Assembly (NCBI RefSeq): GCF_003323715.1
Contig: NZ_QOIN01000055.1
Location: 84,856 to 148,855 of the forward strand
Reading direction: 5' to 3'
Length of the DNA stretch: 64,000 bases
DNA from: Streptomyces diacarni
GTDB taxonomy: Bacteria; Actinomycetota; Actinomycetes; Streptomycetales; Streptomycetaceae
Position numbers and translations under genes: made by a program. Shown here one piece after another: positions 7,874-16,579 of this stretch (positions within the stretch are counted from its first letter, which is position 1; every line of letters starts with the position of its first letter). The notes below the pieces were generated by a model, which saw nothing but the letters and a program-made list of their open reading frames with translations, was not told the DNA's origin and did not search any database.

Positions 7874-9232
7874 ATGACCGACGCCAGCGCCACGACCGCG
7901 TCCGGCGGCTCCTCCGGGTCCGCCGGCTCCGGCTCCACCGACTCCACCGACACGGTGACGGCCTCGGCCGCCGAAGCCGTACTGTCCGGGCTCGGGGACA
8001 TCCGCGAGAGCCTGGAGAGTTTCTACAAGGACCTGCACCAGCACCCGGAACTCGGATTCCAGGAGCACCGCACGGCGGGCCACGTCGCCCAGGCGCTGAA
8101 CGAGTGGGACTACGAGGTCACCGAGGAGGTCGGGCAGACGGGCGTCATCGGCGTGCTGCACAACGGTGAAGGGCCGACCGTCCTGCTGCGCGCGGACATG
8201 GACGCGCTGCCCGTGCGCGAACAGACGGGCCTGCCCTACGCCTCCGCCGCGACCGGCACCGACAGCGACGGCGTCGAGCATCCGGTGATGCACGCGTGCG
8301 GCCACGACGTGCACGTCACCTGTCTGCTGGGCGCGGCCCGGCTGCTGGCTGCCGGCACCGACGCCTGGCAGGGCACGCTGGTCGTGCTCTTCCAGCCGAA
8401 CGAGGAGAACGGTTCGGGGGCGAGGGCGATGGTCGACGACGGTCTCGCCCAGCGGATTCCGCGCCCCGACGTGGCGCTGGGCCAGCACGTGCTGCCCGCG
8501 CCCGCCGGATCCGTCCTCACCAGGTCCGGCGTCATGATGGCCGCCTCGGACAGCCTCCGCGTCACCCTGCACGGGCGGGGCGCGCACGGCTCCATGCCCG
8601 AACGCGCGATCGACCCGGTGGTGTTGGCCGCCATGGTGGTCATCCGCCTCCAGACCGTCGTGGCGCGCGAGATCTCCGCCACCACGCCCGCAGTGGTCAC
8701 CGTCGGTTCGATCAGGGCGGGCAGCGGGCCCAACATCATCCCGGACACCGCCGAGCTCCAGCTGAACATCCGCTCGTTCGACGAAGAGGCACGCACCCGC
8801 ATCCTGACCGCCGTCCGCAGGATCGTGACCAGCGAGTGCGCCGCCTCCGGCGCGGACCGCGACCCGGAGTTCGAAACCCTGAGCGAATTCTCCGTCACCG
8901 ACAACGACGAGGAGGCGACCAACCGGATCGCCACCGCGTTCGAGGCGTCCTTCGGGCGGGACCGGGCGCTGACGGTCGGCCTCGTCCCGGCCAGCGAGGA
9001 CTTCGGCGAACTCCCCGCAGGCCTCGGGTGCCCGTCCAGCTACTGGGGCCTCGGCGGCATCGACCCCGACACCTACCGCAAGGCCGAGCGCGCCGGGACC
9101 GTCGACAGGGACATCCCCAGCAACCACAGCTCCCGCTTCGCGCCGGTCGTCCAGCCCACCCTCGACATGGGCGTCCGCGCCCTGGTCACCGCCTCCCTGG
9201 CCTGGCTGGCCCCGCGGCCGAAGGGCAGCTGA
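7874..9232 (+). CDS. M20-family metallo-amidohydrolase
   Basis: Zinc-dependent amidohydrolase/peptidase of 452 residues, cytosolic. After a Ser/Gly/Thr-rich N-terminus of about 40 residues come HPELGFQEHRTA, the metal/catalytic motifs RADMDALPV, MHACGHDVHVTC and FQPNEENGSGA, and a dimerisation-domain segment with GRGAHGSMPE and GSGPNIIPDTAEL. This pattern is that of the carboxypeptidase/aminoacylase (M20D) branch that deacylates N-acyl amino acids or cleaves small amides. ATG at 7874 has GGAAAGG eight bases upstream; longer frames are low complexity. Substrate cannot be assigned. Confidence 0.9.
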   Translation: MTDASATTASGGSSGSAGSGSTDSTDTVTASAAEAVLSGLGDIRESLESFYKDLHQHPELGFQEHRTAGHVAQALNEWDYEVTEEVGQTGVIGVLHNGEGPTVLLRADMDALPVREQTGLPYASAATGTDSDGVEHPVMHACGHDVHVTCLLGAARLLAAGTDAWQGTLVVLFQPNEENGSGARAMVDDGLAQRIPRPDVALGQHVLPAPAGSVLTRSGVMMAASDSLRVTLHGRGAHGSMPERAIDPVVLAAMVVIRLQTVVAREISATTPAVVTVGSIRAGSGPNIIPDTAELQLNIRSFDEEARTRILTAVRRIVTSECAASGADRDPEFETLSEFSVTDNDEEATNRIATAFEASFGRDRALTVGLVPASEDFGELPAGLGCPSSYWGLGGIDPDTYRKAERAGTVDRDIPSNHSSRFAPVVQPTLDMGVRALVTASLAWLAPRPKGS

Positions 9233-9434
9233 CCCGTCCTTGTGACCAGTGGACGGCATAACCATCGGCCATCGGACGTGTCTCCTTGCGACGGAGGCGT
9301 CAGCAGAGCACGCTCATGGGCCCTGGTTGGCTGAAATCACCGGACCAGCCGTTTCCCGCTGTCATCGGCATCGACTACGGTCAAAGATTCCTCAACGGGA
9401 GAATCTTCCGGTTGAGGCCGACAACGGGGGGTTC

Positions 9435-11249
9435 ATGGACACATCGCCGCCGCGCCACACCCGGAGCGAGGCCACCCGGCTGCTGTGCGCGGGCAGCTAC
9501 CTGAGCCCCGACTTCCGCAGGCAGGTCGTCGACGAACTCGTGGCGCACGAGGAGCGAACGGTCGCTCCCTCCCTGGGGGTCGATGTCCTGCCCGTTCTCG
9601 GACACGCGTTGCGCGCACGTCGTCTGGAAGCCGTAGCGGCGGTCGCGCTCCTGACGGCCTGGGCCGTCTTCTTGACCGCGGACAGGGAACCGCTGCTCTC
9701 CGTCCCGGACGCCTTCCAGGCGTTCCTGCCGTTCGGCCTGTTCGCGGCGGTGAACGAGTACTCACCGTGGGCCTGTTGGTATGCCGTGGTGTGCCTGGGC
9801 ATGCTGCTGGCCCGCTACGTATCCGGCCTGCCGCTCGCGAGTTACATGGGAGCGCCCCTGCTCTCCGGATTCCGGAAGCTGGGCCTCATGCGGAGGGTGT
9901 TCGGCATCGCCCTCACCTTGCTGTCCTGGGCGCATGGCGCCGTCTACTGGTTCTCCGCGCTGATTCTCTGGCGAGGAGGCCCCGTTGCCGTGGTCTGCCC
10001 GCTGCTGATCGCCTGCGTGGTCTGGGCCCACCGGGTGCGGGTGACCCGGATCCTGCGGTCCGAACTGAGCCGGGAGACCTTTGCCCACCGGCACGAGGAG
10101 AGCCGTGGAGTCCGGCTGCCCGACACCGCGCGCTACCGCAGGCTGCGGCGCTTCATCCTGCGCGAACAGCACGCGCCCGGATCGGTCTACAACCCGCAAC
10201 TCCCCTTCATCGGTGCAGGCACACCGCACCAGCCCTGGTCCCTGGCCCTGGAACTGCAGCACTCGGGAGAACACGGCGCCGTCGGCGAAGGCGAGCGCGC
10301 CCTTCCCACGCAGAGCACGGGCACCGATTCGGCCCTCACGCCACGGCACGTCATCGACCTCATCACACCGCGTCTCGCATCGCTCCGTGCTGCGGCTGCC
10401 CGTACCGGCCGGGACCGGCTCAAGGACCTGGAGGTCCAGGAATTCGTCTACCTGCCCGCCGGTGTGCCCCGAAGCAGCGACGTGGTCTTCTGGCCCGAGC
10501 AGCTGCAACAGCACCTGGACGATGCGGTGAACGAAGGTGCGGAAGCCCGCCGCCACTTCCTGCGCATCAGAGTCGGTGCCTGGGACGAGCAGATCGTCGT
10601 CACCGTCTTCGTACGGGTGCACACCCAGGGCGGGATGCTGATCCTGGAGGTCGCCCCGCATGTGCTCGGGCCGATCAGAGAGGACTTCGCGGAGGTCGAC
10701 GCGGTCGCTGCCCGCTCCGGGGCGGTACGGGACGTTCCACGCACCGTGTTGCGGGCACTGACTCTCGGACCGAGCACGTCGATGGCCGCACGTGACTGGC
10801 CGAGCGAACTCGTCCGGTCCGTCTTCGCCGCCCCGAGCGTAGCTCCGGCCACCGGCATCTCGGCGCTGTGGACCGTTGTCATGGTGTTGCGGACCTGGCT
10901 GCTCGAGCCGGAACACGCGACGCCGGGCGCACCCGTCAAATCCGTGCGTGAAATGGGTAGTGCGGCGGTCTCCTCGCTCTTCCAGGAGATGGACGTGAGC
11001 CGGTACGTGAAGACCGTTCAGGACCGTATCGCCTCAGGTGTCAGAGACGCCCTGGAACAGCGGGGTTACCGGACGGACAGGTTCGAGCAGCAGATCGTCA
11101 ACGTAGGAGAGGGCGGTCTGTTCATCGGTGAGATGAACGGGGGTACCGCGCTCGGCCAGGTGACCGGGGGTGCGGTCGCCACCGGCGAGAGGGGCCGTGC
11201 GCGCAGTGCCGCCGCAAACGCCGCCAAGGACAGGAGGGTCGCGCAGTGA
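9435..11249 (+). CDS. Polytopic membrane protein with C-terminal Gly-rich IGxMxGG motif
   Basis: Unrecognised 604-residue protein, first gene of a three-gene operon. The N-terminal half has several membrane helices (about residues 68-200, including LEAVAAVALLTAWAVFLTA and WYAVVCLGMLLARYVSGL). A soluble region of about 350 residues follows, without a recognised domain. The C-terminus (residues 562-584) carries two tandem Gly-rich units, IGEMNGGTALG and then QVTGGAVATG, matching a motif at the N-terminus of the next protein. GTGA-type overlap with that gene implies coupling. ATG at 9435 is chosen because the upstream frame is not protein-like. The shared motif suggests the two products interact, possibly through amyloid-like or beta-arc stacking; this is inference. 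Confidence 0.75.
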   Translation: MDTSPPRHTRSEATRLLCAGSYLSPDFRRQVVDELVAHEERTVAPSLGVDVLPVLGHALRARRLEAVAAVALLTAWAVFLTADREPLLSVPDAFQAFLPFGLFAAVNEYSPWACWYAVVCLGMLLARYVSGLPLASYMGAPLLSGFRKLGLMRRVFGIALTLLSWAHGAVYWFSALILWRGGPVAVVCPLLIACVVWAHRVRVTRILRSELSRETFAHRHEESRGVRLPDTARYRRLRRFILREQHAPGSVYNPQLPFIGAGTPHQPWSLALELQHSGEHGAVGEGERALPTQSTGTDSALTPRHVIDLITPRLASLRAAAARTGRDRLKDLEVQEFVYLPAGVPRSSDVVFWPEQLQQHLDDAVNEGAEARRHFLRIRVGAWDEQIVVTVFVRVHTQGGMLILEVAPHVLGPIREDFAEVDAVAARSGAVRDVPRTVLRALTLGPSTSMAARDWPSELVRSVFAAPSVAPATGISALWTVVMVLRTWLLEPEHATPGAPVKSVREMGSAAVSSLFQEMDVSRYVKTVQDRIASGVRDALEQRGYRTDRFEQQIVNVGEGGLFIGEMNGGTALGQVTGGAVATGERGRARSAAANAAKDRRVAQ

Positions 11250-11659
11250 GCCAGCACGAACAGTCGGACCAGCCGGCGGGTCGACACGATGAAACGCGCG
11301 CCGGCGGTGGGGACGTGCACATCGGCACCATGACCGGAGGCGCCGTCGCGACGGGTTCGCACGGGCGGGCCGTGCACCGGGCGGCGCCGGTCGGTTCTCC
11401 GAGCGAGGACGTCACACGGGAACTGGTCGCGGCCCTGGCCATGCTGAACGAACACCTGCGACTGCTGACGCCCACGGAGGAGACGGCCGGAGTGCGCTCC
11501 GAGATCGAGACCATCAGAGCCGACATCGACCGCTCGGGGACCCCGCCCGCCTCAAGCCTCGAGCGGCTCCGCGCTTACCTGGAAGTGGGTACGACGGCCG
11601 TTGCGGGGCTCTCTTCGGCTCTGCCGGTGGTCCAGGCCATCGAACGAGTCCTCGGCTGA
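11246..11659 (+). CDS. Small protein: N-terminal IGxMxGGAVATG motif plus helical domain
   Basis: Unrecognised 137-residue protein. Residues 1-23 are polar; residues 24-37 read VHIGTMTGGAVATG, closely like the C-terminal motif of the preceding membrane protein. From about residue 53 a helical domain follows: two amphipathic helices, then a hydrophobic C-terminal helix around VGTTAVAGLSSALPVVQAI. The order motif-then-helical domain recalls small signalling or effector proteins joined to partners by short amyloid-type motifs (bacterial RHIM-like/BASS motifs), but I cannot assign it to a known family. GTG start with AGGAGGG upstream, overlapping the upstream stop by 3 bp. Confidence 0.75.
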   Translation: MSQHEQSDQPAGRHDETRAGGGDVHIGTMTGGAVATGSHGRAVHRAAPVGSPSEDVTRELVAALAMLNEHLRLLTPTEETAGVRSEIETIRADIDRSGTPPASSLERLRAYLEVGTTAVAGLSSALPVVQAIERVLG

Positions 11660-11669
11660 GGCGCACGGG

Positions 11670-12443
11670 GTGCGCTACGACCCGGAGAGCCAGCGATGGG
11701 TGGTCGAGGACGACATTCCGCCGTCCCGGGGCCTGGACTCGCCGCAGGAACCTCTCGGGCGCGAGATCTCGCGCTGGCCGGTCCGGCGGCGTTCCTCGCA
11801 ACGATGGCCGGAGGCGGCACAGTTGGCGGTTGTCCTCGCGTTCTGCGGAGGGGCCATGGCCGGGCTGTGGGCCGGACACGTCCGTGACGGCCACGGCGAC
11901 GGACAGTCCCAGCCGCCCGCGACGCACAGCGGGCAGCCGGGACCGGACGCGTCGCAGTCCCCCGGATCGTCCGATGAGGACGATGCGGCCCCGGGAAGCC
12001 CCCAAGGCCCGGAAGGTCCCGAAACCGGCGCCGTCGCGGGCCCGGACGGCTCCCGCACCGAGGTGCCACGAGGCTGGAAACGCTTCGACGCGTTCCGTGA
12101 GCCGGACAGGGTCAGCTACGAAGCGCCGGCTGGAAGAGCAAACCGCGTCATCATCTTCAAGGTGCCCGAACAAACCCTCGCCGCCTCGCTGCATGCCGCT
12201 TCGCAGCGCGGCAGAAAAACCCTCACCGCATACCACCAGAACGCCTACCGGGTAGGTCCCGGGACCGCCATGCGCGAGTTCACCTACATCCATCAGAAGT
12301 TCGGCGAACAACTCGCCGTGGACCACCGCTTCGCCACGAACGACAAGCGCTACGCGGTCATCGCCTACGGGCCACCCGACGCAGCCGAGGCGACCAGACA
12401 GGTGGCCCACCGTGCCGTAACCACCTTCCGGAGCACCGACTGA
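11670..12443 (+). CDS. Single-pass membrane protein with extracytoplasmic domain
   Basis: Third gene of the operon, 257 residues from GTG at 11670, ten bases after the preceding stop and with GAGG upstream. The cytosolic N-terminus begins VRYDPESQRWVVEDD, a membrane helix spans about 48-70, then a Pro/Gly/Asp-rich linker and an external domain of about 120 residues starting at VPRGWKRFDAFREPDRVSYE. That domain recalls the secreted C-terminal domains of some actinobacterial Ser/Thr kinases and lipoproteins (WxxY...FxxPxGW pattern), by eye only. It may sense or bind something outside the membrane for the two upstream proteins. Function unknown. Confidence 0.7.
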   Translation: MRYDPESQRWVVEDDIPPSRGLDSPQEPLGREISRWPVRRRSSQRWPEAAQLAVVLAFCGGAMAGLWAGHVRDGHGDGQSQPPATHSGQPGPDASQSPGSSDEDDAAPGSPQGPEGPETGAVAGPDGSRTEVPRGWKRFDAFREPDRVSYEAPAGRANRVIIFKVPEQTLAASLHAASQRGRKTLTAYHQNAYRVGPGTAMREFTYIHQKFGEQLAVDHRFATNDKRYAVIAYGPPDAAEATRQVAHRAVTTFRSTD

Positions 12444-12678
12444 GGGCCGCGCCCGGCGGCGCGTCCCGAAGGGCTGGCCCCGGGCCGTGCGTTGAGCTGT
12501 CGGTCATCGCCCGGGACGGCGTGCGCTGCCGCCGTGGGAGAGGACATGTCCCCAGAGGGCCTTTCGCGGCACCGACGAACCCACTCTCGCCCCCTCCGGC
12601 CCGTGCAAACGAGGTGAGGGAGGACCGGTGAAAGGGACGGCGACGGGCCTTCGCGCCCACGCGGTCATTCCCTTGTGG

Positions 12679-12692
12679 TGAAACGCGTTCTA
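12679..12692. promoter_or_regulatory. KstR-like operator upstream of the FadE26-like gene
   Basis: TGAAACGCGTTCTA fits the KstR consensus TnnAACnnGTTnnA at every fixed position. It ends 43 bp before the GTG of the acyl-CoA dehydrogenase. KstR is the TetR-family repressor of mycobacterial/rhodococcal sterol catabolism. No kstR gene is in the window, so the cognate protein is inferred. Confidence 0.6.
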
Positions 12693-12735
12693 CTCTGTGC
12701 GCCGCTACGGGGACCCGTCGTGGAGCGGAGGGGCC

Positions 12736-13926
12736 GTGTATCTGGACTACACAGCGGAACAGCAGGAGCTGCGCGCACAACTGCGCGAGTACTTCACGCG
12801 GCTCGTGCCCGAGGACGCGCACGCGCGCTACGCCGAGCCGGCCGCCCAGAAGGAGTTCTACCGCCGCACCGTGCGGCAACTGGGCAGGGACGGATGGCTG
12901 GGCGTGGGATGGCCGCGCGAGTACGGCGGCCGGGGGATGAGCGCCGTCGAACAGTTCGTCTTCTTCGACGAGGCGGCGCAGGCGGGTGTCCCGCTGCCGC
13001 TGATGGCGCTCAACACCGTCGGCCCGACCCTCATGCGCTACGGCACCGACGAACAGAAGGCATACTTCCTGCCCCGCATCCTGGCGGGCGAGCTCGACTT
13101 CGCCATCGGCTACAGCGAACCCGAGGCCGGCACCGACCTGGCCTCCCTCACCACCCGCGCCGTACGCGAGGGCGACACCGAAAGCGGGCACTACCTCGTC
13201 AACGGGCAGAAGATCTGGACCACGAACGGGGACACCGCCGACTGGGTGTGGCTCGCGGTGCGCACCGATCCCCACGCCAAGCCGCACAAGGGCATCACCC
13301 TGCTGCTCGTGCCGACCAGCGACCCCGGCTACTCGTGCACCGTCATCACCACGCTCGCCTCCCACGACACCACGGCGAGCCACTACGAGAACGTGCGGGT
13401 GCCGGCGAGCCGCCGCGTCGGGGAGGAGAACGGCGGCTGGCGGCTGATCACCACCCAGCTCAACCACGAGCGCGTCACGCTGGCCGCACACGGCACCATG
13501 GCAGTGCGCGCACTGGCCGACACCCGGCGCTGGGCGCGGCGGACCACGCTCGCCGACGGCCGCCGCGTCATCGACCTGGGCTGGGTCCGCACCCGCCTGG
13601 CCCGCGCGCACGCCCGCCTGGACGCGATGAAACTGCTCAACTGGCAGATGGTGGACGCGCTCGACAAGGGCGCGCTCACCCCGCACGACGCCTCGGCCGT
13701 GAAGGTCTACGGCAGCGAGGCGCGCCGTGACGCCTATGCCTGGCTGATGGAGGTCGTCGGCGCGGCGGGGCCGCTCAAGGAGGGATCGGCGGGCGCGGTG
13801 CTCGGCGGGGAGCTGGAGCGCGGCTACCGCAGCGCCGTCATCTTCACCTTCGGCGGCGGAAACAACGAGATCCAGCGCGAAATCATCTCCTGGATCGGTC
13901 TCGGCATGCCGCGGGTGCGGCGCTGA
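12736..13926 (+). CDS. Acyl-CoA dehydrogenase, FadE26 (ChsE4)-like
   Basis: FAD-dependent acyl-CoA dehydrogenase of 396 residues that would introduce an alpha-beta double bond into an acyl-CoA. Landmarks: GWLGVGWPREYGG, the FAD-contact motif IGYSEPEAGTDLASL, NGQKIWTT, the NHERV segment with Glu245 in the usual catalytic-base place, and FGGGNNEIQREII at the C-terminus. By memory the sequence is closer to mycobacterial FadE26, the ChsE4 subunit of a sterol side-chain dehydrogenase, than to general enzymes; FadE26 works as a heterotetramer with FadE27, and no such partner is adjacent. GTG at 12736 has GGAG upstream. A KstR-type site precedes it. Sterol-like substrate is inference. Confidence 0.85.
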   Translation: MYLDYTAEQQELRAQLREYFTRLVPEDAHARYAEPAAQKEFYRRTVRQLGRDGWLGVGWPREYGGRGMSAVEQFVFFDEAAQAGVPLPLMALNTVGPTLMRYGTDEQKAYFLPRILAGELDFAIGYSEPEAGTDLASLTTRAVREGDTESGHYLVNGQKIWTTNGDTADWVWLAVRTDPHAKPHKGITLLLVPTSDPGYSCTVITTLASHDTTASHYENVRVPASRRVGEENGGWRLITTQLNHERVTLAAHGTMAVRALADTRRWARRTTLADGRRVIDLGWVRTRLARAHARLDAMKLLNWQMVDALDKGALTPHDASAVKVYGSEARRDAYAWLMEVVGAAGPLKEGSAGAVLGGELERGYRSAVIFTFGGGNNEIQREIISWIGLGMPRVRR

Positions 13927-14105
13927 ACGTCCGTACGGTCCACCCGTGCGGTCCGTTCGGTGTACGAACACGTCACTAGCGCGCCGAACCAGTCAAAGGC
14001 GTACACCCTGTCCGCAGATGGCATACACGGGCAGGAACGAGGCAGCCATACTGGGCAGAGAGGGAGGAACGCGCACCAGGACGTGACGACGGGGGCGAGA
14101 CGGGG

Positions 14106-16463
14106 ATGGTTCCAAGCACCCTGATCCATGACCGTTACCGGCTGCTCGAGCTCATCGGGCGCGGCGGTATGGGGGAAGTGTGGCGGGCGCACGACGAGTC
14201 GCTGGGCAGGAGAGTGGCGGTCAAGTGCCTCAAACCACTGGCACAGCGCGGGGACGCCGCGTTCCTGCGCGTGGTGCGCGAGCGCTTCCGGCGCGAGGCG
14301 CGCGTCGCGGCCTCGCTGCAGCACCAAGGCGTCACGGTGGTGCACGACTTCGGTGACGACGAGGGCCTGCTCTACCTGGTCATGGAGCTGCTGGAGGGGC
14401 GCAACCTCAGCCAGCTGCTGGAGGAGGGCAAGCGGCAGCCGCTGCCGGTGCCCGAGGTCCTCGATGTCGCCGAGCAGGTCTCGGCGGCCCTGGCCTACAC
14501 CCACGCGCAGGGTGTCGTGCACCGCGATCTGAAGCCGGCGAACGTCATGCGCACGGCGGACGGCACCGTCAAGATCTGCGACTTCGGCATCGCACGCCTG
14601 GCCCACGACATCGGCTTCACCGCCAAGTTGACCGGCACCGGCATCGCCATGGGCACCCCGCACTACATGTCGCCCGAACAGATCGCCGGAACCGCGGTCG
14701 ACCACCGCAGCGATCTCTACTCGTTCGGGTGCGTCCTGTACGAACTGGCCACCGGCGCGCCGCCCTTCACAGGAGGAGACGCCTGGTCCGTCCTGGTCGG
14801 CCACCGCGACGCGCCGCCCGAGCCGCCCCGCAGCCACCGCCCGGAGCTGCCGGCACCGCTGGAGGAGGCCGTCCTGTGGCTGCTGTCCAAGGCGCCGGAG
14901 GAGAGGCCGGACGACGCCGCGGACCTGTCGGCGCGACTCGCGGCCGCCAGGGCGTGCCTCCCCGCCTGGTCCGCAGGACCGGCGGGTTACGTGGGGCCCA
15001 TGGGGCCGGCGGACTCCGCGGGCCGGGCGATCCCCGTCAGTGCGGCGGTCTCCGCGGGCCAGGCCGCGGGCGAGCCTGCGGAATGGGGCGGCGCGGCGGC
15101 GCGGGAGGGCCTGGCGGTGTGGGAGGACGCGGCAGTGCGAGACGGCCGGTGGCCGGGGGGCTTGGGCACGGACGACGCGCGGGACGGCGAGGCCGCCGCG
15201 AAAGGGCCGGCCCCCGGCCCGGCGCCCGGCCCCGGGGAAGCCGCCTCCCTGTGGATGCCCGGGTGGGCCCGCGGCATGGGCGGTGGGCTGCCGGCCCACG
15301 GTCTGCTCGCGCGACGGACACCGCCGTGGATCAGGGCAGAACCGAGCGGACTCTCCGGGCAGTGGACAGGCGGCGGCGCCGCTGGGCCCCCGACCACCGA
15401 CGTGGCGTTGGCGGCGGCCTTTGCGGTGAGCGGGGGCGGCCCTCGCGCGCTGTCCGCGGAGCCTCGCGGGCTCACCGTCCAGCCCCGTACGCCCGGCGCG
15501 AGCAGCGGTGCCGCACCCGCCGACCCCCGCCACCTCGCGCCGGACTCTGCCACCCCGCGCCGCCCCGCCCTCCACCCACCCGAGCCGACCCACCCGCCCC
15601 ATGCCACCCACCCGTCTGACGGCGCCCACCCGTCTGACGGTGCTCACCTGCCCGGCGGTGCCCGCCCGTTCGGTGGCGCTCAACCGTCCAGCAGCGCCGA
15701 CCTGCCCGGTGGCGCCCGACCGTCCGGCAGCGTTCGCCCGCCTGGGGCAGTCGACCCGTCCGATGCCGCCTTCCCGCCGGGTGGTGCCTTCCCGCCGGGC
15801 GGTGCCCAACCGCCCGGCGGCGCGCACCTGCCCGCTGGTGCGCGCCCCGCGTTGCTCGCCGTCCTGGCGAGCAGGCACAGCGCAGGGGAGAGCCTGGGGC
15901 GCCTCGGCTGTTGGGAAGAGGCGTACGAGGCGCACGCCGCGGTCGCCGCCGAGCGGCACGATCTGCTCGGCGCGTGCCACCCCGACACGCTCACCAGCCG
16001 GTTGGCGGCCGGTCACGCGCTGGGCCGGCTCGGCCGCTGGGAGGAGGCCTGGGAGGTGTGCCGCGGTGTGGCGCTGGACCGTGCCCGGATCTTCGGGGAC
16101 GAGCACCCGCACACGCTGTCGGCCCGCGAGGAGAGCGCCGGCTGTCTGCGTCGGCTCGGCCGTGCCACCGAGGCCGTGGAGCTGAGCCGCGACCTGGTCG
16201 CGGCGCGGACCAGGGTGAGCGGCCCGGCCGCCCCGGCGACCCTGCGGGCCCTGAGCGGACTGGGCGCCGCACTCGGCTGCCTCGGCCGCTGGGAGGAGGC
16301 GCTGGACGTGTACCGGCACGTGACCTCACTGCGCCACCGTGTGCTGGGTCCCGCCGATCCCGAGACGCTGGCCGGCAGGAACGAGGAGGCGCACTGTCTG
16401 GAGCGGCTGGGCCGCGGCGAGGAGGCCGCGCGGGTCTACCGGGCGCTGGCACTCCAGTCGTGA
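14106..16463 (+). CDS. Soluble Ser/Thr protein kinase with C-terminal TPRs
   Basis: Hanks-type kinase of 785 residues. The kinase domain (about 10-270) has GRGGMGEVW, VAVK with Lys40, HRDLKPAN with Asp141, DFGIARL, and GTPHYMSPEQ with HRSDLYSFG, so it should be active. A long Ala/Gly/Pro linker (about 290-580) follows; its end is 13 tandem hexapeptide repeats at residues 502-579. The C-terminus holds about five TPR-like units built on LGRWEEA. No transmembrane helix is visible, unlike PknB-type kinases, so it should act in the cytosol with the TPRs as partner-binding module. It sits between acyl-CoA metabolism genes, but a link is not shown. Confidence 0.93.
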   Translation: MVPSTLIHDRYRLLELIGRGGMGEVWRAHDESLGRRVAVKCLKPLAQRGDAAFLRVVRERFRREARVAASLQHQGVTVVHDFGDDEGLLYLVMELLEGRNLSQLLEEGKRQPLPVPEVLDVAEQVSAALAYTHAQGVVHRDLKPANVMRTADGTVKICDFGIARLAHDIGFTAKLTGTGIAMGTPHYMSPEQIAGTAVDHRSDLYSFGCVLYELATGAPPFTGGDAWSVLVGHRDAPPEPPRSHRPELPAPLEEAVLWLLSKAPEERPDDAADLSARLAAARACLPAWSAGPAGYVGPMGPADSAGRAIPVSAAVSAGQAAGEPAEWGGAAAREGLAVWEDAAVRDGRWPGGLGTDDARDGEAAAKGPAPGPAPGPGEAASLWMPGWARGMGGGLPAHGLLARRTPPWIRAEPSGLSGQWTGGGAAGPPTTDVALAAAFAVSGGGPRALSAEPRGLTVQPRTPGASSGAAPADPRHLAPDSATPRRPALHPPEPTHPPHATHPSDGAHPSDGAHLPGGARPFGGAQPSSSADLPGGARPSGSVRPPGAVDPSDAAFPPGGAFPPGGAQPPGGAHLPAGARPALLAVLASRHSAGESLGRLGCWEEAYEAHAAVAAERHDLLGACHPDTLTSRLAAGHALGRLGRWEEAWEVCRGVALDRARIFGDEHPHTLSAREESAGCLRRLGRATEAVELSRDLVAARTRVSGPAAPATLRALSGLGAALGCLGRWEEALDVYRHVTSLRHRVLGPADPETLAGRNEEAHCLERLGRGEEAARVYRALALQS
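15609..15842 (+). repeat. 18-bp coding minisatellite, 13 hexapeptide units
   Basis: Thirteen consecutive 18-bp units encode imperfect copies of xPxGGA (for example HPSDGA twice, HLPGGA, FPPGGA twice, QPPGGA). The frame is kept throughout. It forms the flexible linker before the TPRs and probably varies in copy number among strains. Confidence 0.85.
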
Positions 16464-16521
16464 GGGAGCACGGAGGGCCGCTCAGATCGCGAGGGGGTAG
16501 GCGCGGCACCGGCGACAAAAA

Positions 16522-16536
16522 CTGATGCCGCGTCAG
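16522..16536. promoter_or_regulatory. Palindrome of the TGAYGnCnnGTCAG type
   Basis: CTGATGC-C-GCGTCAG has 7-bp arms with six of seven pairs matching and is followed by GAAAAGTCTT. A closely similar element with the same A-rich flank lies at 23816-23830 before the crotonase gene, suggesting one regulator for both promoters. Confidence 0.45.
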
Positions 16537-16579
16537 GAAAAGTCTTCCCTCCGGCATCCGGCTGCGGCATCCTGCGCCC

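Noticed and set aside
15609..15842. Possible CRISPR array
   Set aside because: The repeats are contiguous 18-bp coding units without spacers, inside an intact kinase gene.
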